From assembly GCF_042100115.1 (NCBI RefSeq), contig NC_091276.1, positions 2,108,001 through 2,172,000 of the forward strand: a stretch of DNA of 64,000 bases, written 5' to 3'. The translations under genes were made by a program, and so were the position numbers. This document shows, piece by piece, positions 1 through 11,957 of the stretch. Each line of letters starts with the position of its first letter. Positions within the stretch are counted from its first letter, which is position 1. The notes under the pieces are model-generated. The model searched no databases, was not told where the DNA came from, and saw only the letters and a list, made by a program, of their open reading frames with translations. Source of the DNA: Alternaria dauci (taxonomy: Eukaryota; Ascomycota; Dothideomycetes; Pleosporales; Pleosporaceae).

Positions 1-450
1 CGCTCTTCGGAACTGGCGCCCCTAATGGAGGACTACTCCAAGAAGCTTGCAGATTGGCGGAAGCAAGGCACAGCCATGTACCTTGAAGCGTGGCGTGAGC
101 CGTCCGGATATCTACTGGATGTGCAGTACACGAACCGTACCAAGGAGCGCCCAACATCAGGCGGTGCAGATTCAGCAACGATTGTGAAGTCTCTCAGCTC
201 GAAAGACAAGGACGCGATCAAAGAAAAGTTTAAGAACTTCAACACAAGCTTCGACGACCTTGTCACACGGCACAAGTCGTACGCAATGGAGCCCGAAGTG
301 CGGAACCAGCTTTCCAAGGAGGTACAAAACATCATCGAGCCCCTGTACAACAGGTTCTACGACCGGTACCGGGAGATTGACAAGGGAAAGGGCAAGTACG
401 TCAAATACGACAAGGTCGAGTTGAACAGGGCATTGGCGAGCTTTGCGTAG
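1..450 (+). CDS. EXO70: Exocyst subunit Exo70, C-terminal part (5' truncated by window edge)
   Basis: The first reading frame is open from base 1 and ends at TAG 448-450. It gives about 149 residues of the helical C-terminal end of Exo70, the exocyst subunit that binds PI(4,5)P2 and Rho GTPases and tethers secretory vesicles at growing hyphal tips. The motif around FNTSFDDLV, followed by [15 protein letters not shown] and the basic [11 protein letters not shown] stretch, is typical of the family's last helical bundle, where the membrane-binding basic residues lie. The start and most of the protein lie upstream of the window. The Met at base 25 is internal, not the initiator. Identity rests on family recognition by eye and is strong. 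Confidence 0.88.
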   Translation, partial: RSSELAPLMEDYSKKLADWRKQGTAMYLEAWREPSGYLLDVQYTNRTKERPTSGGADSATIVKSLSSKDKDAIKEKFKNFNTSFDDLVTRHKSYAMEPEVRNQLSKEVQNIIEPLYNRFYDRYREIDKGKGKYVKYDKVELNRALASFA

Positions 451-1400
451 CGGAGTGCGATGACTGCGGCGTTTGTTTGGAGTTGTTTGCTTGGGACATG
501 CGCAAAATACCCTTTGATTTGCATAGATAAGACGACGAGCTGGATATGGGGGGGTATACATAGGGGGACGATGTAATTGGGTAGGTGTCGGGTCTCGCAT
601 CCCGTGTACTGTGGTGCCACGCTGCAGCAGCGTGAGAGTCAGGGTCGGGTTGGGGGCGAGGCGGCGGTGTCGAGGTCATGGCGGATGCTCATAATGAAGC
701 AGCGGCCGCTTAATGTCTGCTGGGTAGGTAGTAACGCGCTGCTCGTGCCTTCTAATTAGCCACACGTGACACTGCCTGTTTGGGAAGCACGGTTCGCGAC
801 TGCCTCTTGCAGGCGTGCACAAGAGCACAAAACATACAGCAAGGCGAAAGGTGTCAACTGCATCCCTCCTACACTCTCCCCCGCCGGCCTTTGTCTCCAA
901 CCTGACGTGTGTTGTTCCCAGTGATAGTCCGCACCGGCACGCTGCTAGTGGTGACGCGGGGATTTTTGGTCTAGTGCCCATTGCTTCGGCGTTGCTCCAA
1001 TCGCGCCCATCCCTGTGCGGACCCCTTTCCTACCCAGCGACCGGACGGCACCACGACTTCCCTTCCCAACGTCGCAGCCTCCGGACAACCACGCCATTTT
1101 CTTAGCAGCCCACGGCACCACCTCAATTCATTGCTTTGAGTGCATCACTCACTCGAGAGCATAACTACCGCCCACTGGTACGCCGCCCTTCCTCCCACCT
1201 CTGTTTCACTTTATTTCTCCAGATCCTGGCTTGGGTCGCGTTGTTACATTTGTCTAGCAGCAGCCACGCCAGCCAGCACCACCGCCAGCACCACCACCAC
1301 GGCCTGCATGCATTGAGAGCCTCCGCTGACATCGCTTCCCCATCTACAGAAGCCCCCCACTTGACGGCCCATTGCCTGCGTTTACTACACTATTTACACC
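451..1400. other. Intergenic: Exo70 3' region and septin promoter/leader
   Basis: No coding frame is supported. The stretch holds the Exo70 3' flank, a CACGTG palindrome near 765, and a pyrimidine- and CA-rich leader (about 1080-1400) running into the septin start, as is usual for strongly expressed fungal genes. Confidence 0.6.
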
Positions 1401-3104
1401 ATGGGTAAGGAGCTTGCCCCGACCCCCGTCTCGCGACATCAACGACTACGCCTGAGCTACAAGACTATTGGCACCTCAGGCACACATAGACACACAGTAG
1501 TCAAACGGCAAAGTGTAGCAGGCCCAATGCAGTTCTGCACTGGTTGCTGCTTCCGCGCCTGACGGCCTTGTGCTCTCTCTCACTCACTTGCCGGCCCCTG
1601 GCTAACGCATCTCTTTAGAATCCGGTGCTACCTCTCCCGCGCCGCCTACCCGTGCGTCCCCATCGCCCCCAGCGTCTTCCAGCGGATTTGGAATGGATCA
1701 AACAATGTCGATGTCTAACGGCTCCTCTCCAGCGGTCCACACCATCACGGCAAAGAACCCCAAGGCCGCAGCTGCCATGGCAAACGACATGAACATTGTG
1801 CGCAGGAAGCTCACGGGCTACGTCGGTTTTGCGAACCTGCCCAACCAGTGGCACCGCAAGAGTGTGCGCAAAGGGTTCAACTTCAACGTCATGGTCGTCG
1901 GTACGTGTACCCCTCGCCCACTCTTGTCAATCGGAGCTAACGTGTCATCTCAGGCGAGTCTGGACTCGGAAAGTCGACCCTCGTGAACACGCTCTTCAAC
2001 ACTTCGCTGTACCCTCCCAAGGAGCGCAAGCCCCCCAGTCTCGACATTTCCAAGACCGTTTCGATACAGTCCATCAGCGCTGACATTGAGGAGAACGGTG
2101 TTCGTCTGAGATTAACAGTCGTCGACACACCCGGCTTTGGTGACTTTATCAACAACGATGAGTCGTGGGACCCGATTGTCAAGAATATTGAGCAGCGGTT
2201 CGATGCTTACTTGGATGCTGAGAACAAGGTCAACCGCATGAACATTGTCGACAACCGCATCCACGCTGTTGTTTACTTCATCCAGCCCACCGGCCACTCC
2301 CTGAAGCCCATTGACATTGAGGTGATGAAGAAGCTTCACACCAAGGTCAACCTCATTCCCGTCATTGCCAAGGCCGACACCGTTACTGACGATGAAATCG
2401 ACAACTACAAGAAGAGGGTACGTTGCTTTTTCTGCCTCCCCCTTTTTGGCTGTTGCTAACAATGACAGATTCTTGCAGATATCGCCTACCACAAGATCCA
2501 GATCTTCGAGGGGCCACGGTATGAGCTTGACGACGAGGAGACCATTGCCGAGAACCAGGAGATCATGGCCAAGGTTCCCTTCGCCGTTGTCGGATCCAAC
2601 ACCGAGGTTACGACTGTTGATGGCCGCAAGGTTCGCGGACGTGCGCTGCCCTGGGGTGTTGTCGAGGTGGACAACGAGGAGCACTGCGACTTTGTCAAGC
2701 TACGACAGATGCTCATTCGCACCCACATGGAGGAGCTCAAGGAGAACACCAACAACGCTCTGTACGAGAACTACCGTTCGGAGAAGCTTGCACAGATGGG
2801 CATCCAGCAAGACTCAAGCGTGTTCAAGGAGGTCAACCCTGCTGTCAAGCAGGAGGAGGAGCGCACGCTGCACGAGGCCAAGCTCCAGAAGATGGAGATG
2901 GAGATGAAGATGGTGTTCCAGCAAAAGGTGCAGGAGAAGGAGAGCAAGCTGCGCCAGAGCGAAGAGGAGCTGTACGCCCGTCACAAGGAGATGAAGGACC
3001 AGCTGGACCGACAACGACAAGAGCTCGAGGAGAAGAAGGCGCGCATCGAGTCTGGCAGGCCGATCGAAGAGAAGGGCAAGAGAAAGGGCTTCTCTCTCCG
3101 CTAA
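1401..3104 (+). CDS. aspB: Septin, Cdc3/AspB group
   Basis: Septins are GTP-binding proteins that form heteromeric filaments and rings at septa, hyphal tips and branch points. Exons are 1401-1404, 1619-1900, 1954-2417 and 2469-3104 (461 aa). The first coding exon is only ATGG, followed by a GTAAGG donor. The next exon begins AATCC and restores the frame, and the 214-bp intron ends with a GCTAAC branch point and TTTAG. Visible motifs: P-loop GESGLGKST (residues 96-104), switch DTPGFGDF, the G4 motif AKAD, the septin element WGVVEV, and a long charged C-terminal coiled coil (about 365-445) ending GFSLR. The sequence before the P-loop ([16 protein letters not shown]) places it in the Cdc3/AspB class rather than Cdc10, Cdc11 or Cdc12. 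All exon joins keep phase, so the model is firm. Confidence 0.93.
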
Positions 3105-4124
3105 GCGCCATGCCGGCGTCACGATCGTCGCCCCCCTCCCGCTCCGGACGACACACGCCTCTCAGCCACCTCTTCTCAGTTCTCTACACCCTCTTACCAG
3201 ACCTTGTTTAATATAATGCGGCCGACGATACCACTGCGTGCTATCGGTAAAAGGGATAATACACTACGATGGAACATTGGGGACGATGCACAGCAGTGTC
3301 ACATGTTGGTGCAGTTGTCCGGATTGTTGATTGATACCAACGTCTTTGCGCTCCTTTCCGATTCCCTTGCTTCACCTTCGGCATTTTCTATTATTTAGTA
3401 TTCGGCAGACGTAGTTCGGAGCGAGGAGTGTCGGACAGGTTTTCTTCATGTACTCTACAGACTATCATAGGCAATTTCATTTGTGGGCGAAACGCGAAGC
3501 TGATTCCGTACTCGTGATGTTGGTTGACAAACAACCAAACTTTAGTAGGGAAACAAACAGTGACGACATTATGCTTTGTGTGAAGACGCCGGCACATGGA
3601 GGCCTGGCTGGCGGCTGAGGGGATCGTCAGGGTGCAGGCGTGGTGAGAACGCACGGGCTTGTGCTAGCCCACTCCAGAATTGCAGTATGCCATGGCCATG
3701 TCGTCACCCCCCAAACGCCCGAATTCTGGTTTGCTGCCCGCTTTCCTACTCCCTTGGGGAACATACAACCACACCATTACTTCGCTCCTACTCTCCTCTG
3801 CGTCCATAATCTTCGCAACTACAGAGCACCTGCACTGAGGTCCCGGATCTGATTTCTTCATCGGTAAGTCGACCCCGCCTATCAGGCACGCGCGAATATC
3901 ACGAGCGGGTCCCGAACGCCGGGCAGTACCAGCAGTTTCCAGCACCCAGCCACCACTGTGGACACATTGCACCTTGACACCCTTTGGCGAGGCAGCAGAT
4001 CATTTCCAGTCGTCGGCCATTCCTCCTGTTCTACATTGGAAGCTGCATTCACCTCTCCAGATCTTTACTGACGTTGCAAGCTGCCCATTACGTAGCCCAC
4101 ACGACAGTTTCCGAAATACGCACA
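3105..4124. other. Intergenic between septin and POM33 genes
   Basis: No supported gene. It contains the septin 3' flank with an AT-rich run near 3208 and the pyrimidine-rich POM33 leader from about 3700 on. Short frames on both strands lack codon structure or family resemblance. Confidence 0.55.
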
Positions 4125-5026
4125 ATGGCACCCCCACCTCCTGCCTCCATGCCTCTGGGCCAGCGCCTTGCTGCCCTTGCTCAAACTCTCCAGTTCGCTT
4201 GGTTCGCCGGACACGTTACCCTGCTGCTCTCTACCTTGCGATACAGCTTGTCCTACCTCACCTTCAACTACTCCTCGCGCTGGGCCTCCTTCTCCTACCG
4301 CACTGCCTTCCTGTCAGCATGCGTCACGTACGGCATAGTAGTCTACAAGGCCTACCGCGCCCGCATGAGGGCCGGAAAGCAGGGTGGTGTCGTCGCTCTT
4401 GCTACCGATGAGAACGTTCAGTACTTGAGTAAGTCTTCTACGAGGCTGTGTATAGCTTCGCCCCCCACATAGCACGTGCTGACTATTTGGTAGTCATGGC
4501 TCTCGTATGGCTCTTCTCGCGCCAGATCCCTCTTGCCATACTCCCCTTCTCCGTATACTCCGTCTTCCACGTCGCTACCTATGTGCGCTCCAACCTGCTG
4601 CCCACCATCCAGCCCCCACCCGCTGCTCAGGCCGGCGCCAAGCCACAAGGCTCCGCTGCCTCCGAGGCTATTGGCAAGTTCGTCAAGGAGTACTACGACG
4701 GCTCCATGACTCTTGTTGCCCTGCTTGAGATCTTCCTCTGGTTCCGCGTCCTCGGCTCTGCCATACTCTTCCAGAAGGGCTCATGGATCCTCCTCGCTGT
4801 CTACACCGTCTTCTTCCGCGCTCGCGTTGCGCAGAGCAGCTTTGTCCAGGAGGCTATCAACCAGCTTACTGCCCGCATTGATGCTCAGCTTGCCAACCAG
4901 AGCACTCCTCCTGCCGCCAAGCAGGCTTGGGGTACCTTCAAGGGCATTGTCCGCCAGGCTGGCGATGCTACCGACATCCGCAGGTACGTTGGCGCACAAC
5001 AGGGTGCCCCTAAGAAGGCACAGTAA
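4125..5026 (+). CDS. POM33: Pom33/TMEM33-type transmembrane nucleoporin
   Basis: The Pom33 (TMEM33, fission yeast Tts1) family shapes ER and nuclear-envelope membranes and helps distribute nuclear pores. Exons are 4125-4428 and 4494-5026 (278 aa), close to the usual size of about 280 aa. The 65-bp intron has a GTAAGT donor and a GCTGAC branch point. Hydrophobic segments are visible at about residues 20-45, 58-77, 100-132, 170-190 and 195-212. The stretch between the third and fourth is Pro/Ala-rich, and the C-terminal tail is the family's amphipathic, Ala/Gln-rich region. The start is the first ATG (CACAATGGCA context) of a frame with no better upstream candidate. The assignment rests on overall pattern and size; no catalytic motif exists. 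Confidence 0.8.
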
Positions 5027-8000
5027 GCGTTTCGCAACGTTTGCGATAATGTCCGCACCTCCAATCGCGCACGACAACACACGTGTTGGAAGGTTGTGGT
5101 ACCAGTCTTGACGAAGATACGGCAGTCATAATGAGGAAGACAATAGACATGTTTGCGTCGCTTGTGGACGACTGAAGGAAAAGTGCTTGAGTCGGAATCT
5201 GGTCGTTAACGATATCCCAAATGTGCGAGGCTGGATCAGTCTAGAGTAGATGACAGTATGGTAGGATAGTATGGGTCGATGAAATATGTAGCCATACAGG
5301 ATTTGCGCTTGGAGGAGGATGTTGGGATGTATTCTCCTGTCTTCATGGAGAATCTTGGTGTTTCTGGTCTCTTATAATGTTCGCAACCGCAGTACAATCA
5401 ATGTTCATATCGTTACTTGGATCTCTATGCATGAATGCGGCTATGCTGGGTCGTCGTGATTTGGCACATGGACACAGCATGCACATTGTCTTGACGGTCT
5501 TGGTGCAATCTATTATGAGATTCAGTTGCGATGCTCATGCGCCCGTCTTCAATCAACCCTGTACGTTAGCGCTTACATCCCTCTCACGTATCATCCCGCC
5601 CCCAGTCTTTGAAACTTTGTGTTCTGATGTAATACCTATGATATATTGTGATCGACCCTGTGCACAGGGAGTGCAATTCGTGTTGGATACGCGTAACACT
5701 TTTTTTTCTTACTTTGTGATCACAAAACTGGAACCGCAATTATCATGCGAGAGCAAATCAATGTACAGTATGCTCCCGGTCCGTCCTATCTGACACCGGA
5801 ATCGTACGGCAATTTGTATATTACATGTCCATCATACTGTTCAGGTTAGGATATGCAGTACTCGGGCAGATATAATGCGGGTGTGGTTTTGCTTTCGGGT
5901 CTCCGCTTGTCGAAAGGATTTTCGGGGTGCGTGGGAAATCAACATTGGAAATGTCGAGTGATAAGTCTGATGTAAGAGACGGAACTGGACGGAACGACAG
6001 GAATGAGAGAAGAGTCGAGCGTTTCATTTAGTTGACCTTGTTCCTAGGGAAAACGGTGGAGTGTTTTGTTGTTGTTTAGTAGCATCATGAGTATCTGTGA
6101 ATGGGGCTGGTCTCTTCAACTTCAGAGCGAAGGAGTGAGCAAGTTTGTGGTATCAAAGTAACTTTGTTCATTCGAGGGGTCATAAGTATGGGTTGTGATG
6201 TGTATTTAGTTATTGTAAAAGAGGCCATGCTCGCATCCCAGCTACTATCCGGTGCTGTAGAGGTTGCAACCCGTAGTCTCATGCCCATGTACACACCGAC
6301 AACTATGACACCAATACCCTTTGCCAAGCTTGGTGTGCAATTGAAACACTATATGACGCCATTCCTGGTATTCGTAGCTGGGCACTGGAGCTATTTGGTA
6401 TTTGACATTATGTGTATGTATGCGTTGTCATCAACGGCAAAAGAAAACATAACCTGCTGACTACCGACATACCCGTCGTGTCCCTGACGACGGTATTTGC
6501 TTGTTCAGCGTCTTGTCGTAGCGCAACGGTGTGGAACGGAAGAGCGCAGAGGAAGAAGGAAATCTGTGACGGAAGTGAGTCTGGAAAGGTGGTTGGTTGT
6601 ATGCATGCATGTGTTCGTTGTCAGCTAGTCGATCAGGAATCCGCGGCCGAGATATGAGCGGTGACCTTTGGGTGGTGACGAAGTTGCGGTGAAAAATAAA
6701 GGTGGTGTTTTGCTTTGAACGTCTCGTCAAGTGCTGCTTCAACGAACAACGAAAAGCTATCATAGCTTTCCCTGCTAGGTATAACTGCTTACCTCGTGTA
6801 GCATACGAAGACCGGCTAAATTCCAGGGAACGAGATGCACAGAGTAATTGCTTTTGGCAAGTGTTGGCCCGTTGACGGAGAGGAAAACGTGCTTCATGTT
6901 CAACTTGCTTATGGCACCACAACGAGCCGAAGAAATGGGTTTTGGCACAGGTGATGTGGCATTTTGGCGAGGAATCGATAGTGTTGCTCGCTTAGAATCT
7001 ACGGTGAGCGATGTAGATAGGAACTGATGTGCGAGTCTCCAAGAAGAAGGAACGGGATTGCTGCAGCGAATTGCCGTGTGAAGCATGTGGCTGTGAAAGA
7101 TATGCAATTTATGCATAAAGCAACTTGATATCGTCCTGGGAGGGAGCCCTATCGGGCTTATCTGTACTGCACGTGTTGGCTCTGACCACATGAAGCAGGT
7201 CACCTACCTTTGGTACGCAATCCAGATGGATGAGCGCATGGCTTCTCGTGGCTGGATCTAGATGTTTGAGCTGTCCGAGCATCACCACGTTGTGATGCAT
7301 TTGAAATCTGCAATGTTCAGCCATGAACGTTCGGGTGCAGTACCAAAACTATAGTCATGGAAATCTTCGCAGAGGTTGCTGTGAACCTTGAAGTTGGTTC
7401 TAGGCGCGGTTGTTTTCTGGAAGGCTAAAGAATTCTCGACCAACTAGAGCCTCTGGGATGACGCTCCCGTACCAAACAGGTGTTCGCAATCTAGATGTGA
7501 AGTGTAAAGACAATTTGAACGCTGTTGTTTCAGGAGGTCCGAGAGGTGTTGATTGGAGACGACGCTCGCTGGTTGTGGCTTGCCATCCATGGGGAGATGT
7601 CCGTAGGGTCCACCGATAGGCCATGACATATGTCAGTGTCCGTGAGCCAATCTCGACCTCTGAGTCTGTCTCGATCCTGCAGCAAGATGCAAATCGCGCA
7701 TGATGCTGAGTTTGAAAGAGGGTGAAGAGTGGAGCCCTGGACTAAGGCCCAGACTTCCGAGGCTCTTGAAAGGCTACGTACGTGGCCTTGGTCGGTCAAC
7801 AGAGTCTGTTGAGGTATTCCAACATGGAAGGATCGGAGATGGGCGCTACAGCCATGACGATGATGTATGCGTCACGTAGAGACGGTTCCTGAAAAGTGCG
7901 GCGGAAGGTGGCTGCTCGCACAACTTAGCGTAATCGATAGCATTAGTCGCACGAAGCTCGTAAACATGCCCAGGCTACCGGGCAAATGCAGTTTCACGAC

Positions 8001-9541
8001 TCCCAGGATGCTAAAGATGGAATTTGTCGTCTGTGTTTTTCTCTGTGCGCGAGTATTGGAATGCTCCACCGGCCCCGTAATACTATCGGAGAAAACTAGA
8101 CGCGATGGACCGTCATACGAGGCGCCGAAGCCGAAGTTCCGCCAGCAAGTCAGCGCAGTCGGGAGAAAGGTACGTATTGGCGAGTATAGTCAGTCATGGC
8201 GATTCGTGCTGCGAACAGATTTGGTGTTGGCGGGCCAGGACAGTATCGTGCTGGGCCAAGTGCATGAGGCGAGCGGGTGAGGTACTGAAGACGGGCTAGG
8301 AGGACTGCGCCCCAGAGCTTGGATGTGGGGTTCGCAGCGCGCATTCGTCTGCAGTGTCCCCTTTTTGCACGCTTGGGTGCGGAGGTAAGATGGATCCGAG
8401 CAGCCGTATCGTATCGTACAGCGTGCGTGCTCTCAGGTGCGGAAGGTAGCGGTGAGTAAACTGACGTTGGCTGCGTGAGTAGCATGGGCGGCGTGATGGC
8501 GTGACGACGGCACAGGATGAGGACTAATGCAGGGCACTTGACAGCGGCGATGCAATCGATAGGGAGTCGACATGTGCAAACGATTCCGCAGTCGGAAGCA
8601 CGGGTGAAAAGTGTGATGGTTTGTTTCGTAGTGGAACTTTGTGGATAGGCAATAATAGTGCTCGCAGTAGTGCTCACAGGCGAGTCGTCGGCGGCTTGGG
8701 GAGTTTGATGCGCATATAGGATCGAGGGCACAAGCTTTTCCGACAAGACGGCATGCGAGATTGAGGGGTTCGATACAAAGTTTATGTCGTGTCAGTATTG
8801 GTATAGCAACTGGGCGATGAGTGAGTGTGGCGCTGTATGCAGACGAACAAGTTGGTTAGTGTGCTAGAGTGTTGATCGTGATGGAGTGAGTAGGCGAAGA
8901 TGTGGAGAGAGGACGATTAGATTGGGGATCATCTACCGCGTAACATCAGCCTACTGTCTTGCTGGGTCTCGATTTCTCTAGTCGCATGGTTTCAGGAACG
9001 ACGATGCGTGATGGGCACAACTCCGCACCCGGAACAACTGTGGGCATTTCTTACCAGGCACTCAGGCGGCCACAGGTCTCGCAGCCGCACACGCCACATG
9101 TCGCTCGCATTGGTAGCCCTGGCGATGGCGCATACGGCCAGGTTGCAGCTGGCGCGCTGGCCTGGGCGGGAGAGCGTGCGCGCGCCTGTAAAAAAGATGG
9201 CACGGCAGGGAGACGGCTACGGCGAGCTGGGAAGTGCAGGGAAGCAGCTAGCGAGCGACGCTATGCATCCGCCGCTTTCACCGTCTCGGTTCTCTCGGTC
9301 GGAGCCTGCCTGTGTATATAGACTCGTGAATGCCCTCACTCGTCAGGCTCTTCTCCCCACTGGCCATATTCCAACCCTGCCTGCTTGGTTCATGACGCCC
9401 ATTGTTCATCGACTCACGACCACAACATCCCACGACCAAGTCTCCAGCCTTCTTGCCTACACTTGGCCGACACCGCCGTACTACCGACACGACACATCAA
9501 CATAGTTACATTTTGGGAAGAAAGAAGAAAACAACAACACA
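5027..9541. other. Long gene-free stretch (4.5 kb) upstream of the cyclin gene
   Basis: The spacing is unusually large for this compact block. Frames of 60-200 codons occur on both strands (the longest on minus, 8150-8746), but they begin at non-ATG codons or have random-looking composition and no recognisable motif. No tRNA-like A/B-box pair, inverted repeat or transposase relic was seen. It may hold long regulatory DNA or noncoding transcripts for the cyclin gene. Confidence 0.5.
9313..9321 (+). promoter_or_regulatory. TATA-like element before cyclin gene
   Basis: The sequence GTATATAGA lies about 220 bp upstream of the cyclin ATG and is followed by a long CT-rich stretch (9340-9500) typical of fungal transcription start regions. 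Position and composition fit a core promoter. No experimental support is available. Confidence 0.35.
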
Positions 9542-10617
9542 ATGGACTACTCTCCCGCCCTATCCATCAACAGCGACATGACAGACGAAGAGTTGGACAA
9601 GTACTTTGCGAGCTGCGTTCCGCTGTCCAACCTGCCCACCCCTCCACCAGTAAAGGAGCCCATACCAACCCGGGCATCAACACCAGCCGCCCAGATATCG
9701 ACACCGTCACACGACATTGCTAGTCCTCCGCAACACAAAGGTTAGTTCACTATTACCTCACATGTTAAATCTCTGTTTACGGCAATGTCCATGATGGTGT
9801 GTACGAGTCGGTCCGGGGCGGCAGACCGACGTTCCCTGCATACGCCGCCTTGGCCCCCGTCATGCTTCATCCCAGATGCTCCTTTTCCAACTCAACACCC
9901 CCTGCTCCACAAATTCGACGTGTTCCTGTCGATCTCCTAGTTGGTCCACCAAGACCCCTCCAACCAGCATCAACGCCGTTGCCACTTCCTTGATTTCGGA
10001 CCGCTAACATACTATCTATAGCATACGCAGCCCACCTTGCGAACCTCGTTCCCCTCAACGTCTCCACCCACCGCCCTCATGCATCCGTCATTCAGGGTTT
10101 CTTGGACTGTGCTGGCCTGCCCGATGAGATTGTCGCCTTTGCAGGGTGCTTGCTGGATGCGTTGAGCAGCCGGTTTGCAGCTACTTGGCGGGATGCTCTT
10201 GCGCCGAGCGACTATGCTCGCGACGTCAAGAACTTTTTGAGGACAGACTCGCGTCAGAAGGCACACGTCAGCCCAGACATTGTTGCACTGGCCGCCCTTT
10301 CGCTTGCACACGGCTTCCTTACTGACCGTCAACGCTCCTCGCGGCACTGGAGCATCAGAGAGAGCGATGGTGCTTTCACCGTGCAGGAGATTGAGGCCAC
10401 CAAGCGGGCTATGCTGCAGGACATGGACTACGGTCTTGCTCGAATCTCCAACGACATGGTCGAGTCGAGGTTGAAGAACATGCAGCGAACAGGCATATCT
10501 CCTTGCACGCCGGCCTCAACCACGACCGCCACGAAACAACGACGAAACCTCTCCATCAGCCTCCCAGGTACTGCAATTTGGAGCTACGGCGTGCACACGC
10601 CGGAGCCCAGCCCATGA
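9542..10617 (+). CDS. Pcl/Pho80-type cyclin-like protein
   Basis: Pho85-type cyclins steer a cyclin-dependent kinase toward cell-cycle, polarity or nutrient targets. Exons 9542-9740 and 10022-10617 encode 264 aa. The 281-bp intron has donor GTTAGT, branch GCTAAC and acceptor CTATAG, and the frame is kept across the join. Residues about 85-210 form a cyclin box of the Pcl type: a DIVALAALSLAHGFLTDR helix, then RSSRHWS, then an insertion and FTVQEIEATKRAMLQDMDYGL, matching the family pattern in which a W precedes the helix that starts with 'VQEI' and a later 'D(Y)xL' follows. The N-terminus is Ser/Pro-rich, the tail basic and disordered. It sits behind a very long upstream region. A further small exon inside the long intron cannot be excluded. 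Confidence 0.68.
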
Positions 10618-11957
10618 GACAGCAGCTTCCTACGAACGCGCTACGAATCTCGTTCAGTCTACCATTTTTAACTGTCTTGCTGCGTACATTCACGATACCC
10701 ACATCTTTTCGGCATTTTTCGTCCTTGGTCGTCATGCGCATTTCTCGGCGTTCTCCGGCACTAACCGGGTGGTATACTCGGTGGTGTCTTGTGCATACAA
10801 CAGGCTTGTTGTAAACTCGTATATATTTGTTTCAAGGTGGCCTGGAGTGGGCTCGGTGGCCTGATGCAATGGCCTTTACGTCTAGTCCTGATTAGGCTAT
10901 TTGTGTAATATTCACTGTTGTAGTTTGGAGGATTGGCTTCTTGTCTGAGGATACCAACACCATGTAGAGGTGGCTCTAATATATGCTGGCACTTTATCAT
11001 TCCGAACATCCTCCCGAGCACCACGCTGCATGTGATGCAAATGTGTCGCGAAGAATTCGTTTGTCTGCCCGAACGCGCCAAAGACCACAATGGCGGTCGT
11101 TGGGTACTCTTTCTGTCTATGTAGGATCGGAGGAACATGCGATGGTGGGGCCGCAGCCTCAACTAAACATTGCATAGTCTTCCTTGTTCCGACAAGATCC
11201 GCGCAGGCCGAATGCGCGCTCATGAGATGTCGTCTATTTGACTTTTGGAAAAAAAGTAAAGGCTGGTACTCGAAACGTTCCGACGCGTTCCTCAGTCTTG
11301 TTTCGATTGACTCCGCACTTGGGCAGCGCGGTGTTGAGGGGTTGAAGACGTCACCCCAACCGGCCTGGCCTTAGTGAAGATCACACTACAACGCGCAATG
11401 CCCGCACTAAAGCCTCAGCATGCACAAGTTTATTGGACAACACGTCCGTCACGTCGTCGCTAACGGTTCCGCGACGGTTTCGTGGGGTCGGCTACCCCAC
11501 TTGGTACTGGTATGCCAGCTGCTGCATACAGCTTGCATGTGGAAGAGCTCAACAGCTTGTTGTTAGCTGTCAGGCTGCCTCCATGGGTGTGTTACTTCCC
11601 CGCAATCCACTAGGGCGCTCCTGCTCTCCTGATATATTCCTGCGTGCCTTGCCTCGATGCTCAGTCCATCTCCACCTCGTTTTCCTCGATCCCGTGTCTT
11701 GTAAACACGCCATTGCAGTCGCTGCCGCTCGTCTTTTCCATCTGGCGCTTCGCAAACACCGCGTCTGAGGTACTTCTGCGGCCTCTTTGTAAGCTGCAGC
11801 CTTCGTTGATCCTGTCAGATCACCCTAACGCTGTGCAATTGCGCCTCTTACCCTCGAAGCGGCAGCTGCACACCCCTCTACCCCGCCGTCATCTCTCGCC
11901 CAACAACGCCCTCTCTCCTTCAGCAATTCGCGTTTCACTGCAATTGATATTACAAAC
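10618..11957. other. Intergenic: glycogen phosphorylase promoter
   Basis: No supported gene in 1.3 kb. From about 11640 the sequence becomes pyrimidine-rich and runs into the glycogen phosphorylase leader. Short frames here overlap the leader and look incidental. Confidence 0.5.

Noticed and set aside
5377..5793. 138-codon open frame on plus
   Set aside because: Looks like chance: no domain, no codon texture, AT-rich surroundings.
8150..8746. 198-codon open frame on minus in the long spacer
   Set aside because: Starts at a non-ATG codon, has random-looking composition with many Cys/Arg/Thr and no motif or splice structure.
8763..8775. GGTTCGATAC resembling a tRNA B box
   Set aside because: No A box or acceptor stem at the right distance.
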